Assembly: GCA_937958985.1 (NCBI GenBank) | Contig: CALGLV010000029.1 | Coordinates: 1 to 64,000, forward strand | Length of the DNA stretch: 64,000 nt | Origin: an uncultured Aquimarina sp. | GTDB taxonomy: Bacteria > Bacteroidota > Bacteroidia > Flavobacteriales > Flavobacteriaceae | Direction of reading: 5' to 3' | Part shown: in pieces, positions 35,222 through 43,329 of the stretch | Layout: every line of letters begins with the position of its first letter | Numbering within the stretch: position 1 is the first letter of the stretch | Made by a program: the position numbers and the translations under genes | Notes under the pieces: generated by a model | What the model saw: only the letters and a program-made list of their open reading frames with translations | Told to the model about the DNA's origin: nothing | The model's database searches: none

Positions 35222-36391
35222 CTATAAATAAGCATTTTGTATTTTTATGGTAACCGCATTTCCACCAAAACCTACAGCGTTTACTAAAATGGTTTTTAAA
35301 GGTTTGTTTTGAATGCTGTTTTTTAGAAAAGGAACAGGGATAAATTTTTGATGTAGTAGCATTAAAATGGCAAGTTCCATACTTAGTGCTCCACTGGCAC
35401 CAAAACTATGTCCAATTTTCCATTTGTTGGAAGTTAATAGTGGAAGCTCCGCACCAAAAATCTTTGAAATGGCATTGTGTTCAGAGGTATCTCCTTTAAT
35501 GGTTCCGGGTGCATGCATTACAATAGCATCAATTGCTGCAAGAGGAGTTTCGGCTATAGCCATTTTCATAGAAGTTTGGAAGCAATCGGCATTTGCAGAT
35601 ATTGAAATATTATGTTTTAAAACTTCTGTGCCGTAACCAATACCTGTAATTAATGCTTTTGCGTTTTCAGAAATACCTTCTTCCAAGCAAAATATAGCGG
35701 CACCTTCACCTAAAAACATTTGATTTCTTTGTTTTTCAAAATCTAAAGTTCGGCAAGGGTAAGACGCTTCTGTTTGAGTGGAATAAATTTTTAAAGCCCT
35801 CATTTGGGCAACGGTAAAAGGGGTTAAAGGGGCTTCGGCACCGCCAACAATAAATTTATTGGTCAAGCCAGAATTAATCCAAGCTACCCCATTTAAAAAA
35901 GAATGTAGGGCAGTAGAACAAGTAATAGAATGACTAATTTCAGGGCCTTTACTCTGTAATTCGTGGGCTATCCACGAAGAAATATTTCCTAAAGTAGTGG
36001 TAGGTGAGCTTAGCGTACTTGTTTTTCCCGTGCTAATAAATTCCTGATGATACTTTTCAAACAGTTCTGTAGCTCCGCGAGAGCTTCCCATATTAATGCC
36101 AAAATGATCGTTTGAAGTCCACCCTGATGCATCAAATGCTTGTTTGGCAACTAAAATTCCCATTAAAACAGAACGATCTAGGTTTTTATAATGTGTTGAG
36201 CTATTTCTTAGATCGAGTAAGTTTTTATCTCCTTGTATTTGTAGTTTTGAAACAGGAGTAGCTATTCCCGAAAAGTCCTCTAAAGTTATAGAATGTTTAT
36301 TTATATTTAAATAAGAATTCCAAACCTCTTTAGCACTATTGCCTAAAGCAGAGATGGAAGCAAAACTTGTTATGGATATTGGTGTTTTCAT
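35222..36391 (-). CDS. Beta-ketoacyl-ACP synthase (FabF-like)
   Basis: A 389-residue condensing enzyme of the KAS I/II fold. The triad is intact: Cys158 (SITCSTALHS), His293 (VMHAPGTIKGD) and His328 (KWKIGHSFGASG). The usual GGAEAPLTPF and C-terminal NAVGFGGNAVTIKI are present. It is shorter than FabF (about 415) and divergent in the N-terminal half, so it is a specialised paralogue, not the housekeeping FabF. It lies upstream of bioB and divergent (21-base gap) from a plsC-type acyltransferase. A role in making a specialised acyl chain, possibly the pimelate part of biotin, is only an inference. Confidence 0.85.
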   Translation of the reverse strand: MKTPISITSFASISALGNSAKEVWNSYLNINKHSITLEDFSGIATPVSKLQIQGDKNLLDLRNSSTHYKNLDRSVLMGILVAKQAFDASGWTSNDHFGINMGSSRGATELFEKYHQEFISTGKTSTLSSPTTTLGNISSWIAHELQSKGPEISHSITCSTALHSFLNGVAWINSGLTNKFIVGGAEAPLTPFTVAQMRALKIYSTQTEASYPCRTLDFEKQRNQMFLGEGAAIFCLEEGISENAKALITGIGYGTEVLKHNISISANADCFQTSMKMAIAETPLAAIDAIVMHAPGTIKGDTSEHNAISKIFGAELPLLTSNKWKIGHSFGASGALSMELAILMLLHQKFIPVPFLKNSIQNKPLKTILVNAVGFGGNAVTIKIQNAYL

Positions 36392-36412
36392 TGATAAGTT
36401 AAATCAATTTTT

Positions 36413-37156
36413 ATGAAATTTATAAAAAATATTGGTCACTTAGGGTTACGAATTTGGTTTTACATCCTTATGGCATTACCCTTATTTATCTGTTTTCCAC
36501 TATTACTTATTTTAATATCTAAAGAAACCTGGTATCGTTATTTTTTTAAATGGGCTCGTTTATGGGCGGCCTTTGTTATGTACGGTGCGGGTTTTATACC
36601 GATTCGCAAAAATGGCACTTTTAATGTTCCCAAACAATCTTTTATGTTTGTAGCCAATCATACCTCGATGTTAGATATTATGTTAATGTTGTATACCGTT
36701 AAAAATCCTTTTGTTTTTGTGGGAAAAAAAGAACTCACCAAAATACCGGTTTTTGGTTTTTTTTACAGAAAAACATGTATAGTAGTAGATAGGAGTAGCC
36801 CTAAAAGTAGAAAAGAAGTTTTTGTCGAGGCTAGTCGAAAAATTAATTTAGGCTACAGTATTTGTATTTTTCCTGAAGGTGGAGTGCCTAATGAATCTAT
36901 AATTTTGGATGAATTTAAAGAGGGCGCTTTTAGGTTAGCGATTAATCATAAACTCCCTATTGTACCTCTAGTTTTTCCCGATCATAAAAAACGTTTTTCA
37001 TATACTTTTTTTAGCGGAAGTATGGGTAAGGTAAGGAGTTATATTTTGGATGTAATGCCAACATCTTCTCTAAGTTTAGAAACTAGAAATGAGTTAAAAG
37101 CTAATGTTAGAAATAAAATATTAGAGAAACTTATTAGAAATAGTAAAGCCGATTAA
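36413..37156 (+). CDS. plsC: 1-acyl-sn-glycerol-3-phosphate acyltransferase
   Basis: A 247-residue membrane-associated acyltransferase. One or two N-terminal hydrophobic helices (IWFYILMALPLFICFPLLLILI) precede the catalytic NHTSMLD (His83, Asp88) and the glycerol-phosphate site FPEGGVPNES. It acylates lysophosphatidic acid or a similar acceptor in the inner membrane. It is divergent from the ketoacyl synthase, with 21 bases between the starts. Another lipid acyltransferase role cannot be excluded. Confidence 0.85.
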   Translation: MKFIKNIGHLGLRIWFYILMALPLFICFPLLLILISKETWYRYFFKWARLWAAFVMYGAGFIPIRKNGTFNVPKQSFMFVANHTSMLDIMLMLYTVKNPFVFVGKKELTKIPVFGFFYRKTCIVVDRSSPKSRKEVFVEASRKINLGYSICIFPEGGVPNESIILDEFKEGAFRLAINHKLPIVPLVFPDHKKRFSYTFFSGSMGKVRSYILDVMPTSSLSLETRNELKANVRNKILEKLIRNSKAD

Positions 37157-37169
37157 AAAAATCGGCTTT
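37145..37169. terminator. Hairpin across the plsC stop codon, weak terminator
   Basis: AAAGCCGAT (37145-37153) pairs with ATCGGCTTT (37161-37169); the stop codon is in the loop. No T-run follows, so termination is uncertain. Confidence 0.4.
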
Positions 37170-37527
37170 ACTGCGAAAAGTTAGTTGTTATTTTCGACTC
37201 AATATAATTATATTCTCAGTTGTTGTTGTTCGTTTTAAAATATGTTTGAGCAATAATTATTAAAACGATGTAGTATTAGTTTCCCTGAAAGGTTATAAAA
37301 ATATCATAACAAATATATAAAAAATATTAATTATGTAATTAATTGAGGGGATTGGTTGCAATAAAATTAATGATTAAGCGTTGTTGAGAGCTAGTCTTGT
37401 TTTGATTAATAAAATCAAAAAAATAGTTTTTTTTGATTTTATTTTTTGTAGCATTCTATTAACGTGACTGTTAAATATATATTTTTCTTTAAAGTTGAAT
37501 TAATTATTTCAGAAAAATTAACAATTC
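37170..37527. other. Gene-free AT-rich gap between convergent plsC and GT9 genes
   Basis: About 358 bases with long A and T tracts (for example 37430-37450) and no convincing gene, dyad operator or strong terminator. I see nothing definite in it. Confidence 0.5.
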
Positions 37528-38571
37528 CTAGTGAGTAATTTCGCTAATTTTTTTTGTAATAGTCTGAATAGAAATACTATTTATTGCTTGTTCGTAGCCT
37601 TCAGGGTATTTATTTCCATAAATAGATGTTGGTATTTGTGGGAAAAGTTCTAAATCTGGAATGAGGCTGTTTGAAAAAGGCTGATTGTAAGGTGCAAACC
37701 CAGCATAAGGATGAGTAACCCCCCAAATTGTAATTACAGGAATGCCATACATAGCCGCTAAATGTCCGTTACCACTATCCATAGAAACCATTACGTCTAA
37801 ATTAGAGATAAGCTCCAATTCTTCTTTAAAAGACAGTTTTCCTGCAACCGATAATACATTGTTGAACTTATTTTCTATTCCCGAGAGTAATTCTATTTCG
37901 TTTTTTCCGCCACCAAATAAAACAATTTTATAACTATCGCTCTGATTTAACTCTTCAATTACTGAGGTTAGTTTTTCAAGAGAATAGATTTTCCCTTTAT
38001 GTTGGGCAAAGGGAGCAATTCCTATCCACTTTTTAGTGTCAAGACCAATTAAATCTTGAGTTTTAGGTGTTATTTTTTCTTTTTTTAATACAAAAGAAGA
38101 CACTTCACGGCTTAGTTTGAAACCTATTTTTTCAAAAACATCAACATACCGTTGATGAGAAGTTTTCAAGGGTTTGAAAATCTTATTTTCCCAACTGGTG
38201 AGGGCCTTTTTTTCAGCTCTTCCTTTGTTAATCTGAACAAAAGGGATGTTGTTAAAAAGGAGTAGGTTTTTTAATAGGTGTGTTCTTAAAACTCCATGCA
38301 GGTCTGCAACGGCATCTACATTCATCAATTTTAACTCTTGAGCTAATTTTCGAATTCCTAAAATGCCTTTGTGCTTCCCTTTAGTTTCAAAAGATTTAAC
38401 CGTTAAATTTGAAATCTGTTCAAATATAGGAGTAAAAAAAGTATTGGTAAGCAGTGTTATTTTTACAGTTGGATAAGCCTTTCTAAATGCGAGTAAAATA
38501 GGGGCAGCAATGGCAACATCGCCCATGGCAGATGTTCTAATTACTAATAGGTGCTTTATTTTGTTGGGCAT
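37528..38571 (-). CDS. Glycosyltransferase family 9 (ADP-heptose/LPS-type)
   Basis: A GT9 protein of about 347 residues, GT-B fold. It starts MPNKIKHLLVIRTSAMGDVAIAAPIL, the usual N-terminus of ADP-heptose:LPS heptosyltransferases. The donor-site region contains IGIAPFAQHKGKIYSLEKL, VLFGGGKNEIELL and VSMDSGNGHLAAMYGIPVITIWG. It probably adds a sugar to the lipid A core on the inner face of the inner membrane. A longer reading begins with TTG at 38634, but the added 21 residues are unlike the family, so ATG 38571 is preferred. It follows the DUF4254 gene on the same strand. Confidence 0.9.
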   Translation of the reverse strand: MPNKIKHLLVIRTSAMGDVAIAAPILLAFRKAYPTVKITLLTNTFFTPIFEQISNLTVKSFETKGKHKGILGIRKLAQELKLMNVDAVADLHGVLRTHLLKNLLLFNNIPFVQINKGRAEKKALTSWENKIFKPLKTSHQRYVDVFEKIGFKLSREVSSFVLKKEKITPKTQDLIGLDTKKWIGIAPFAQHKGKIYSLEKLTSVIEELNQSDSYKIVLFGGGKNEIELLSGIENKFNNVLSVAGKLSFKEELELISNLDVMVSMDSGNGHLAAMYGIPVITIWGVTHPYAGFAPYNQPFSNSLIPDLELFPQIPTSIYGNKYPEGYEQAINSISIQTITKKISEITH

Positions 38572-38657
38572 CACAGCTGGTTGTAAACTAATAAAAGTTT
38601 TTTGGATTGTTGAAATTGCATTCACAACCATCAATCCAAAAAACGGAATACTTTAAT

Positions 38658-39266
38658 TTATTTTTGTGCTCTTAACACAGGGTTAAGTTCATCGTCATTA
38701 TACATCTTCATTTGCTTGTACACCTTCATGTACTTATCACCAGTTTTTATATCTTCTAATAATTGATCGATAGCAGTAGATAGATCTACGCGTTGTTCTA
38801 AAAGAATATCTAGTTTTTTCTGGCAAGCTTCTCTGTGATTATCATCGGCATCAGCACGAGTAGCTTCTTCGTTCATGTGATAAATTTTTAGAGCCAAAAT
38901 AGAAAGTCTATCAAATGCCCAAGCAGGGCTTTCCGAATTAATTCTAGCTCCAGGCTTAGCATCTACGTTTTTATATAATTCTAAAAAGTAGCCATCTAAA
39001 TATTCCACCATATCGGTACGCTCTTGGTTTGAGGCATCAATTTTACGTTTTAATGTCAACGCAGCTACAGGGTCAATTTGAGGATCACGAATAATATCTT
39101 CATAATGCCACTGTACGGTATCAATCCAGCATTTTTTATAGAGTAAATGCGACAATAAGTCGTTTTCGCTTTGGTAGGGGTTCGAAAAATCTTGAGCCAC
39201 ATCGTCTTTAATATGGTAGTGACTTATAACTTCTTGAAATGTCTTATTAGCGTTTTCAGTAATCAT
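38658..39266 (-). CDS. DUF4254 domain-containing protein
   Basis: A 202-residue helical cytoplasmic protein matching DUF4254, a Bacteroidota-centred family of unknown function. Conserved features include HYEDIIRDPQIDP, LKRKIDASNQERTDMVEYLDGYF, SESPAWAFDRLSILALKIYHM and DKYMKVYKQMKMYNDDELNP. It lies upstream of the GT9 gene, an order common in the group, which suggests a role in cell-envelope glycan synthesis. A -7 box stands just before it on the minus strand. Confidence 0.87.
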   Translation of the reverse strand: MITENANKTFQEVISHYHIKDDVAQDFSNPYQSENDLLSHLLYKKCWIDTVQWHYEDIIRDPQIDPVAALTLKRKIDASNQERTDMVEYLDGYFLELYKNVDAKPGARINSESPAWAFDRLSILALKIYHMNEEATRADADDNHREACQKKLDILLEQRVDLSTAIDQLLEDIKTGDKYMKVYKQMKMYNDDELNPVLRAQK

Positions 39267-39283
39267 TTTTCATGTATTTATGG

Positions 39284-39291
39284 CAAATATA
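39284..39291 (-). promoter_or_regulatory. -7 box (TATATTTG, minus strand) of the DUF4254-GT9 unit
   Basis: TATATTTG on the minus strand, 17 bases before the start codon at 39266, matches TAnnTTTG and implies a very short leader. Confidence 0.55.
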
Positions 39292-39312
39292 AAGTTTTTA
39301 GACATTTCGAAG

Positions 39313-39343
39313 TTGTGAAAGCGTTTTGTGTTTCTTATTTTTG
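39313..39343 (+). promoter_or_regulatory. Promoter of the small membrane protein gene
   Basis: TTG (39313-39315), a 20-base spacer and TATTTTTG (39336-39343) match the Bacteroidota -33/-7 consensus. It is back to back with the DUF4254 promoter. Confidence 0.6.
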
Positions 39344-39369
39344 TTGTAGAATTAAACCTTTTTGGTATT

Positions 39370-39612
39370 ATGAAGAAGTTATTAGACGGAGTTCAATTTT
39401 TATTTGAAGAAGTTGCATTTGCTCCAATGAACATATTAAGAGAATTAGAGTTAGAAAATTGGTGGGCAGCAAGTGTTTTTAACTGGTTGTTTATGTTTAT
39501 AGGAATGGCTGCATTTGTATATTGGATGTTGCAATTAAAAAAACATAATGATAATAATGAAGAAAAAAGATATGTAGTCTCTCACTCATTTTTAGCTGAA
39601 GACAAGCAATAG
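39370..39612 (+). CDS. Small single-pass membrane protein (DUF6341-like)
   Basis: An 80-residue protein with an amphipathic N-terminal part (KKLLDGVQFLFEEVAFAPMNILRELELENWW), one TM helix (AASVFNWLFMFIGMAAFVYWMLQL) and a polar tail. It resembles the short flavobacterial DUF6341 family, which I recall as often mislabelled uracil phosphoribosyltransferase although no PRTase motif is present. Start: ATG 39370 lies 26 bases after the -7 box; a longer frame from 39328 would begin inside the promoter. It is divergent from DUF4254-GT9. Confidence 0.72.
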   Translation: MKKLLDGVQFLFEEVAFAPMNILRELELENWWAASVFNWLFMFIGMAAFVYWMLQLKKHNDNNEEKRYVVSHSFLAEDKQ

Positions 39613-39632
39613 TCTTAATTAAATACTATAAC

Positions 39633-39667
39633 AAAAGCCCCAACTATTTTAGTTGGGGCTTTTTTTG
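39633..39667 (+). terminator. Rho-independent terminator of the small membrane protein gene
   Basis: Stem AGCCCCAACTA / TAGTTGGGGCT with a 3-base loop and a T-run. Confidence 0.87.
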
Positions 39668-39766
39668 GGTGAAAATTATTTGGTGCTAATTGAAAATGCT
39701 CCTATTTCTAAAAGAAATAAGAGCATTTAACAACAAACTTAAATAGAATCACTAAACACTATTTTA

Positions 39767-41128
39767 TTAATTCGTTGGCTGACCAATAATTCTTCCAATG
39801 GCAGAGCCTAATGGTTGAGAAATTACCGGGCAGTTGATGATTGCTCCAGTTGGAGTTAAATCATCAGATAATGTATTTGTTTGAGCTGCTAACTCAGCAT
39901 TGTTTCCTCTAAAAGGAACTAAAGTACCATTGGCTAAAAGTTCGTTTACTTGAGCAAAACTTTTCAAAATCACACGATCTTCAGCAGGTACTGTAAACTC
40001 AGTAATATGAGCATCCCACATAGGAGCGTATGATACATTACTTGGATCTATAGGGAATGTATTTGTAGGATCATTTATCTGACGCGGACTTGATGAAGGA
40101 GTATTTAAACCTTGAAATCCATCAGGGTTGTTAGCTTCTGGTAAAATTCCATTTGCCGTTGGGCTAAAAGGTAGCATTGAACCTCCTGGGAATGCACCAA
40201 AAGTAGGTAAATTTGCTAATCTTGGAGCATATACACCTAATTCAATTGTTGCAGGTCCTGGATCAGAAGTATCTGTTACAATATGGAAATAGTATGCTCT
40301 ACCATCATGCCATCCATCTAAAAGTTGTAATACTACTGCAGCACCCTCTCTATCAATATTAGGGTTGTCTTGGTTGTCTTGTTGCTCTAATGCGGGATTA
40401 CCATTTCCATGAGGAATTCTATCGTGTAATCCTGTTTCGTTAGCCATAATTTGAGCATTAATAACTACACCACTAGGAAGTGTTACATAAGAAGACCAAT
40501 TGGCATCTGCTTCTGCTCCAGGCGTTACAGAAGCGGGTGGGAAGCTAACTAATTCTAATAATTCATTGCTTTCATCAGCAGGTGCACCTCCAGGAGTTAA
40601 AGAGCGTAGAGGAGAAAAATCAACTGATCCTTCAAAAACAAGTCTACCATCTTCGGTCCAAGTTGCATTTTGTGCACCAGGTGTATTTGCCGCTTGTGCC
40701 ATACGTGGCGCCCAAATAATTCCTAATTCTCTTGCTTGTGCTTCATTTGAAGATTCAGTAATAATATAATGTGTTTCTCTAGGTCCTCCAGGAGTAGTTT
40801 CCCACCCTTGAAATAAAGGAAGCCTAACTGTAGGTCCTTCAGGAGCTAAAGTTCTATCAATACGGTAGTCAAGCCCTAGTACACTAGGTATAAATACGTT
40901 TTCATCGGGTTGGAAAGTAAGTACTGGGTTGTCAGCATCGTATGGAGTACCTCCGTCTGTCGCAATACTTGTTAATAACAAATTAGCCTCTGCTAAGGCT
41001 GTTGCCGTTTGCGCATCTGCTGGATTAGGAAGGTCGTTTAATTGCTGTGTAGCATCGTCATCACTACAATTTACAAACAACATACTTGCTGCTAGTGAAC
41101 CTATTAGTAATAAATTTTTGTTTTTCAT
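39767..41128 (-). CDS. Unrecognised lipoprotein, Pro/Asn-rich
   Basis: A 453-residue lipoprotein (lipobox LFVNC, then SDDD, suggesting surface display). I do not recognise the family with confidence. The segments GWHDGRAYYFHIVTDTSDPG, ELGVYAPRLANLP and VSYAPMWDAHITEFTVP remind me weakly of DUF7482, a family of secreted proteins known from haloarchaea and some bacteria; this needs a profile search. The sequence is rich in Pro, Asn and Gly, without repeats or catalytic motifs. It is monocistronic, on the minus strand after purD and its terminator. Confidence 0.65.
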   Translation of the reverse strand: MKNKNLLLIGSLAASMLFVNCSDDDATQQLNDLPNPADAQTATALAEANLLLTSIATDGGTPYDADNPVLTFQPDENVFIPSVLGLDYRIDRTLAPEGPTVRLPLFQGWETTPGGPRETHYIITESSNEAQARELGIIWAPRMAQAANTPGAQNATWTEDGRLVFEGSVDFSPLRSLTPGGAPADESNELLELVSFPPASVTPGAEADANWSSYVTLPSGVVINAQIMANETGLHDRIPHGNGNPALEQQDNQDNPNIDREGAAVVLQLLDGWHDGRAYYFHIVTDTSDPGPATIELGVYAPRLANLPTFGAFPGGSMLPFSPTANGILPEANNPDGFQGLNTPSSSPRQINDPTNTFPIDPSNVSYAPMWDAHITEFTVPAEDRVILKSFAQVNELLANGTLVPFRGNNAELAAQTNTLSDDLTPTGAIINCPVISQPLGSAIGRIIGQPTN

Positions 41129-41463
41129 CTTGTTTTAAATTTAATGTTTTTATGTTATGAATAATTACTAGCAGGCCTGCTCAAATAATCATTGTTTTTT
41201 CATGAATTGATAGTGCACAAGGCTTCAAACTACTTACAAATATTTTTTTAAAAAGTGTTTTTTAAAGGCGGTAGTTGCTATTATGAACCCTAATTATATC
41301 AATCAACTAATTGATAATCAGTATTTTATGGTTATTATTTTATTTTTTGTAAAATGACTATTTTTTAGTTTTCTTGTGAAATAAATGAAGAGAGGATTTT
41401 TGAAACATCCGTTTTTGTGTTAGATACATTACATAAAAAGAGATCAATAAGAATTGTAAAAAC
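41129..41463. other. Upstream region of the lipoprotein gene
   Basis: About 335 AT-rich bases, gene-free. It should hold the promoter of the minus-strand lipoprotein gene, but no exact TAnnTTTG box or dyad was found. Confidence 0.4.
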
Positions 41464-41505
41464 AAAAAAAGAGCCGATTTCAATTAAGAAATCGGCTCTT
41501 TTTGA
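41464..41505 (-). terminator. Terminator of purD
   Basis: AAAGAGCCGATTTC pairs with GAAATCGGCTCTTT around a 6-base loop; A-rich flanking on the plus strand gives the T-run on the minus strand. Confidence 0.85.
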
Positions 41506-41523
41506 GGTTGTTAATTTTAAATA

Positions 41524-42795
41524 TTACAAATCAAATCCTAAATCGGTACGATAGTTTATACCTTTAAAGTTGATTTTCTTTACGTTTTTATACGAAACAG
41601 CTAAAGCTTCTTTAAAGTTATCTCCAAAAGAAGTTACTGTAAGTACACGTCCGCCATTAGTAACAATTTTACCATTTTTATGAGTAGTCCCTGCTTGAAA
41701 AACAATAGAGCCTTCAACATTATCTATACCTGTGATTTCATCACCTTTTTCGTAAGCCTCAGGATAACCACCTGCAACAGTCATAACAGTAACTGCAGTT
41801 CTAGGATCTAGATCGAGAACTACTTTGTCCAAAGTTTGGTTAGCAACATGCTTAAACATATCAAGCAAGTCATTGTTAACTCGTGGTAATACCGCCTCAG
41901 TTTCAGGATCACCCATACGTACGTTATATTCTATAACTTTAGGTTCTCCGTCTACTTTTATAAGGCCTATAAATATAAATCCTTTGTAATCTAAATTATC
42001 TTTGATGATACCTTCTACCGTTGGTTTTACAACTTGAGTCTCTATTTTATTCATAAAAGCGTCGTCGGCAAATGGCACAGGAGATATAGCTCCCATTCCA
42101 CCTGTGTTTAATCCTGTGTCTCCTTCGCCAATACGTTTGTAATCTTTTGCAGTAGGTAGTGTAATGTAGTTTTTCCCATCGGTAAGAACGAATACACTAA
42201 GTTCAATACCATCTAAAAATTCTTCAATAACTACTTTGTTACTTGCTTCGCCAAACTTACTATTAGTAAGCATTTCGGCTAACTCTTTTTTAGCTTCTTC
42301 TAAATTGTCGATTATCAATACTCCTTTTCCAGCAGCAAGGCCATCGGCTTTTAGTACATAAGGAGCTTTTAGAGTTTCTAAAAAAGTTTGCCCTTCGCTT
42401 ACTGTTTCTGGTGTAAAACTTTGGTAGGCAGCAGTAGGTATATTATGTCTTACTAAAAATTCTTTAGCATATTCTTTACTGCCTTCTAGTTGTGCAGCTT
42501 CCGCAGAAGGTCCGATAACAGCAACTTCTTTTAATTCAGAATCGTTTTTGAAATAATCATAAATCCCCTCAACCAAAGGCACTTCAGGGCCAACAACCAC
42601 CATTTTTATGGCTTCTGATAAAACAAGTTCCTTAATTTTATCAAAATCTGTAACACCAATATTTACATTGGTTGCTATGTTAGCTGTACCAGCATTACCA
42701 GGGGCTACAAATAGTTTTTCACATTCTTTACTTTGTGCTAATTTGTATGCAAAAGTGTGCTCTCTTCCTCCGGCACCTACAATTAAAATATTCAT
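41524..42795 (-). CDS. purD: Phosphoribosylamine--glycine ligase (GAR synthetase)
   Basis: A 423-residue ATP-grasp enzyme, second step of de novo purine synthesis. The N-terminal MNILIVGAGGREHTFAYKL, GPEVPLVEGI, the ATP-grasp PYVLKADGLAAGKGVLI and the metal-binding VIEYNVRMGDPETEAVLPR are intact, and the length is normal. It stands alone between the dksA-like terminator and its own terminator, with a -7 box upstream. Confidence 0.98.
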   Translation of the reverse strand: MNILIVGAGGREHTFAYKLAQSKECEKLFVAPGNAGTANIATNVNIGVTDFDKIKELVLSEAIKMVVVGPEVPLVEGIYDYFKNDSELKEVAVIGPSAEAAQLEGSKEYAKEFLVRHNIPTAAYQSFTPETVSEGQTFLETLKAPYVLKADGLAAGKGVLIIDNLEEAKKELAEMLTNSKFGEASNKVVIEEFLDGIELSVFVLTDGKNYITLPTAKDYKRIGEGDTGLNTGGMGAISPVPFADDAFMNKIETQVVKPTVEGIIKDNLDYKGFIFIGLIKVDGEPKVIEYNVRMGDPETEAVLPRVNNDLLDMFKHVANQTLDKVVLDLDPRTAVTVMTVAGGYPEAYEKGDEITGIDNVEGSIVFQAGTTHKNGKIVTNGGRVLTVTSFGDNFKEALAVSYKNVKKINFKGINYRTDLGFDL

Positions 42796-42818
42796 ACGAT
42801 ACTTTTTCTAATGAAGTG

Positions 42819-42826
42819 CAAAAATA
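42819..42826 (-). promoter_or_regulatory. -7 box (TATTTTTG, minus strand) of purD
   Basis: An exact TAnnTTTG match on the minus strand, 23 bases before the purD start codon. No PurR-like dyad is seen. Confidence 0.55.
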
Positions 42827-42902
42827 CAGATTTAGTAGGGATTTAAGGAATTGAAATTCTTAATAAAATTTTTAGTTGAAAAAGAAGGGAAATGTAACAA
42901 CA

Positions 42903-42932
42903 AAAAAGGCTTTCAATTACGAAAGCCTTTTG
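42903..42932 (-). terminator. Terminator of the ileS-dksA-like pair
   Basis: AAAAGGCTTTC / GAAAGCCTTTT hairpin just after the minus-strand stop codon at 42941, followed by a T-run on that strand. Confidence 0.85.
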
Positions 42933-42940
42933 AGGAAATA

Positions 42941-43324
42941 TTATTTTTTTTGCATGTTCTTAGCTTCAATACTAAGGGTTGCATGTGGTACTAATTTTAA
43001 GCGCTCAGGATTAATAAGCTTACCCGTTACACGGCAAATGCCATAGGTTTTGTTTTCAATGCGATTGAGTGCATTTTTTAAATCACGAAGAAATTTTTCT
43101 TGACGAATAGCTAATTGTGCATTCGCTTCTTTTGACATGGTTTCACTTCCTTCTTCAAAAGATTTAAAAGTAGGAGAAGTGTCTTCAGTGCCATTGTTTT
43201 TATCATTTGTATAGCTGCTTTTAAGCATTTCTAAATCCTTTTGGGATTGCGCCATTTTTTCTAAAATGATTACTTTAAATTCTGCTAAATGTTCGTCTGA
43301 ATATCTTTCTGTGGTTTCTTGCAT
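42941..43324 (-). CDS. TraR/DksA-family protein with a degenerate zinc finger
   Basis: A 127-residue protein with the DksA layout: helical coiled-coil part (13-90) and a C-terminal finger region NKTYGICRVTGKLINPERLKLVPHATLSIEAK. Only one of the four finger cysteines is kept (Cys97); the second position is Thr100 and the other two lie in the cysteine-free ATLSIE segment. This degenerate form is usual among Bacteroidota homologues, so the protein is probably functional without zinc. It may bind the RNA polymerase secondary channel. Its start codon lies 5 bases after the ileS stop codon, so the two are co-transcribed. Confidence 0.88.
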   Translation of the reverse strand: MQETTERYSDEHLAEFKVIILEKMAQSQKDLEMLKSSYTNDKNNGTEDTSPTFKSFEEGSETMSKEANAQLAIRQEKFLRDLKNALNRIENKTYGICRVTGKLINPERLKLVPHATLSIEAKNMQKK

Positions 43325-43329
43325 TTTAA

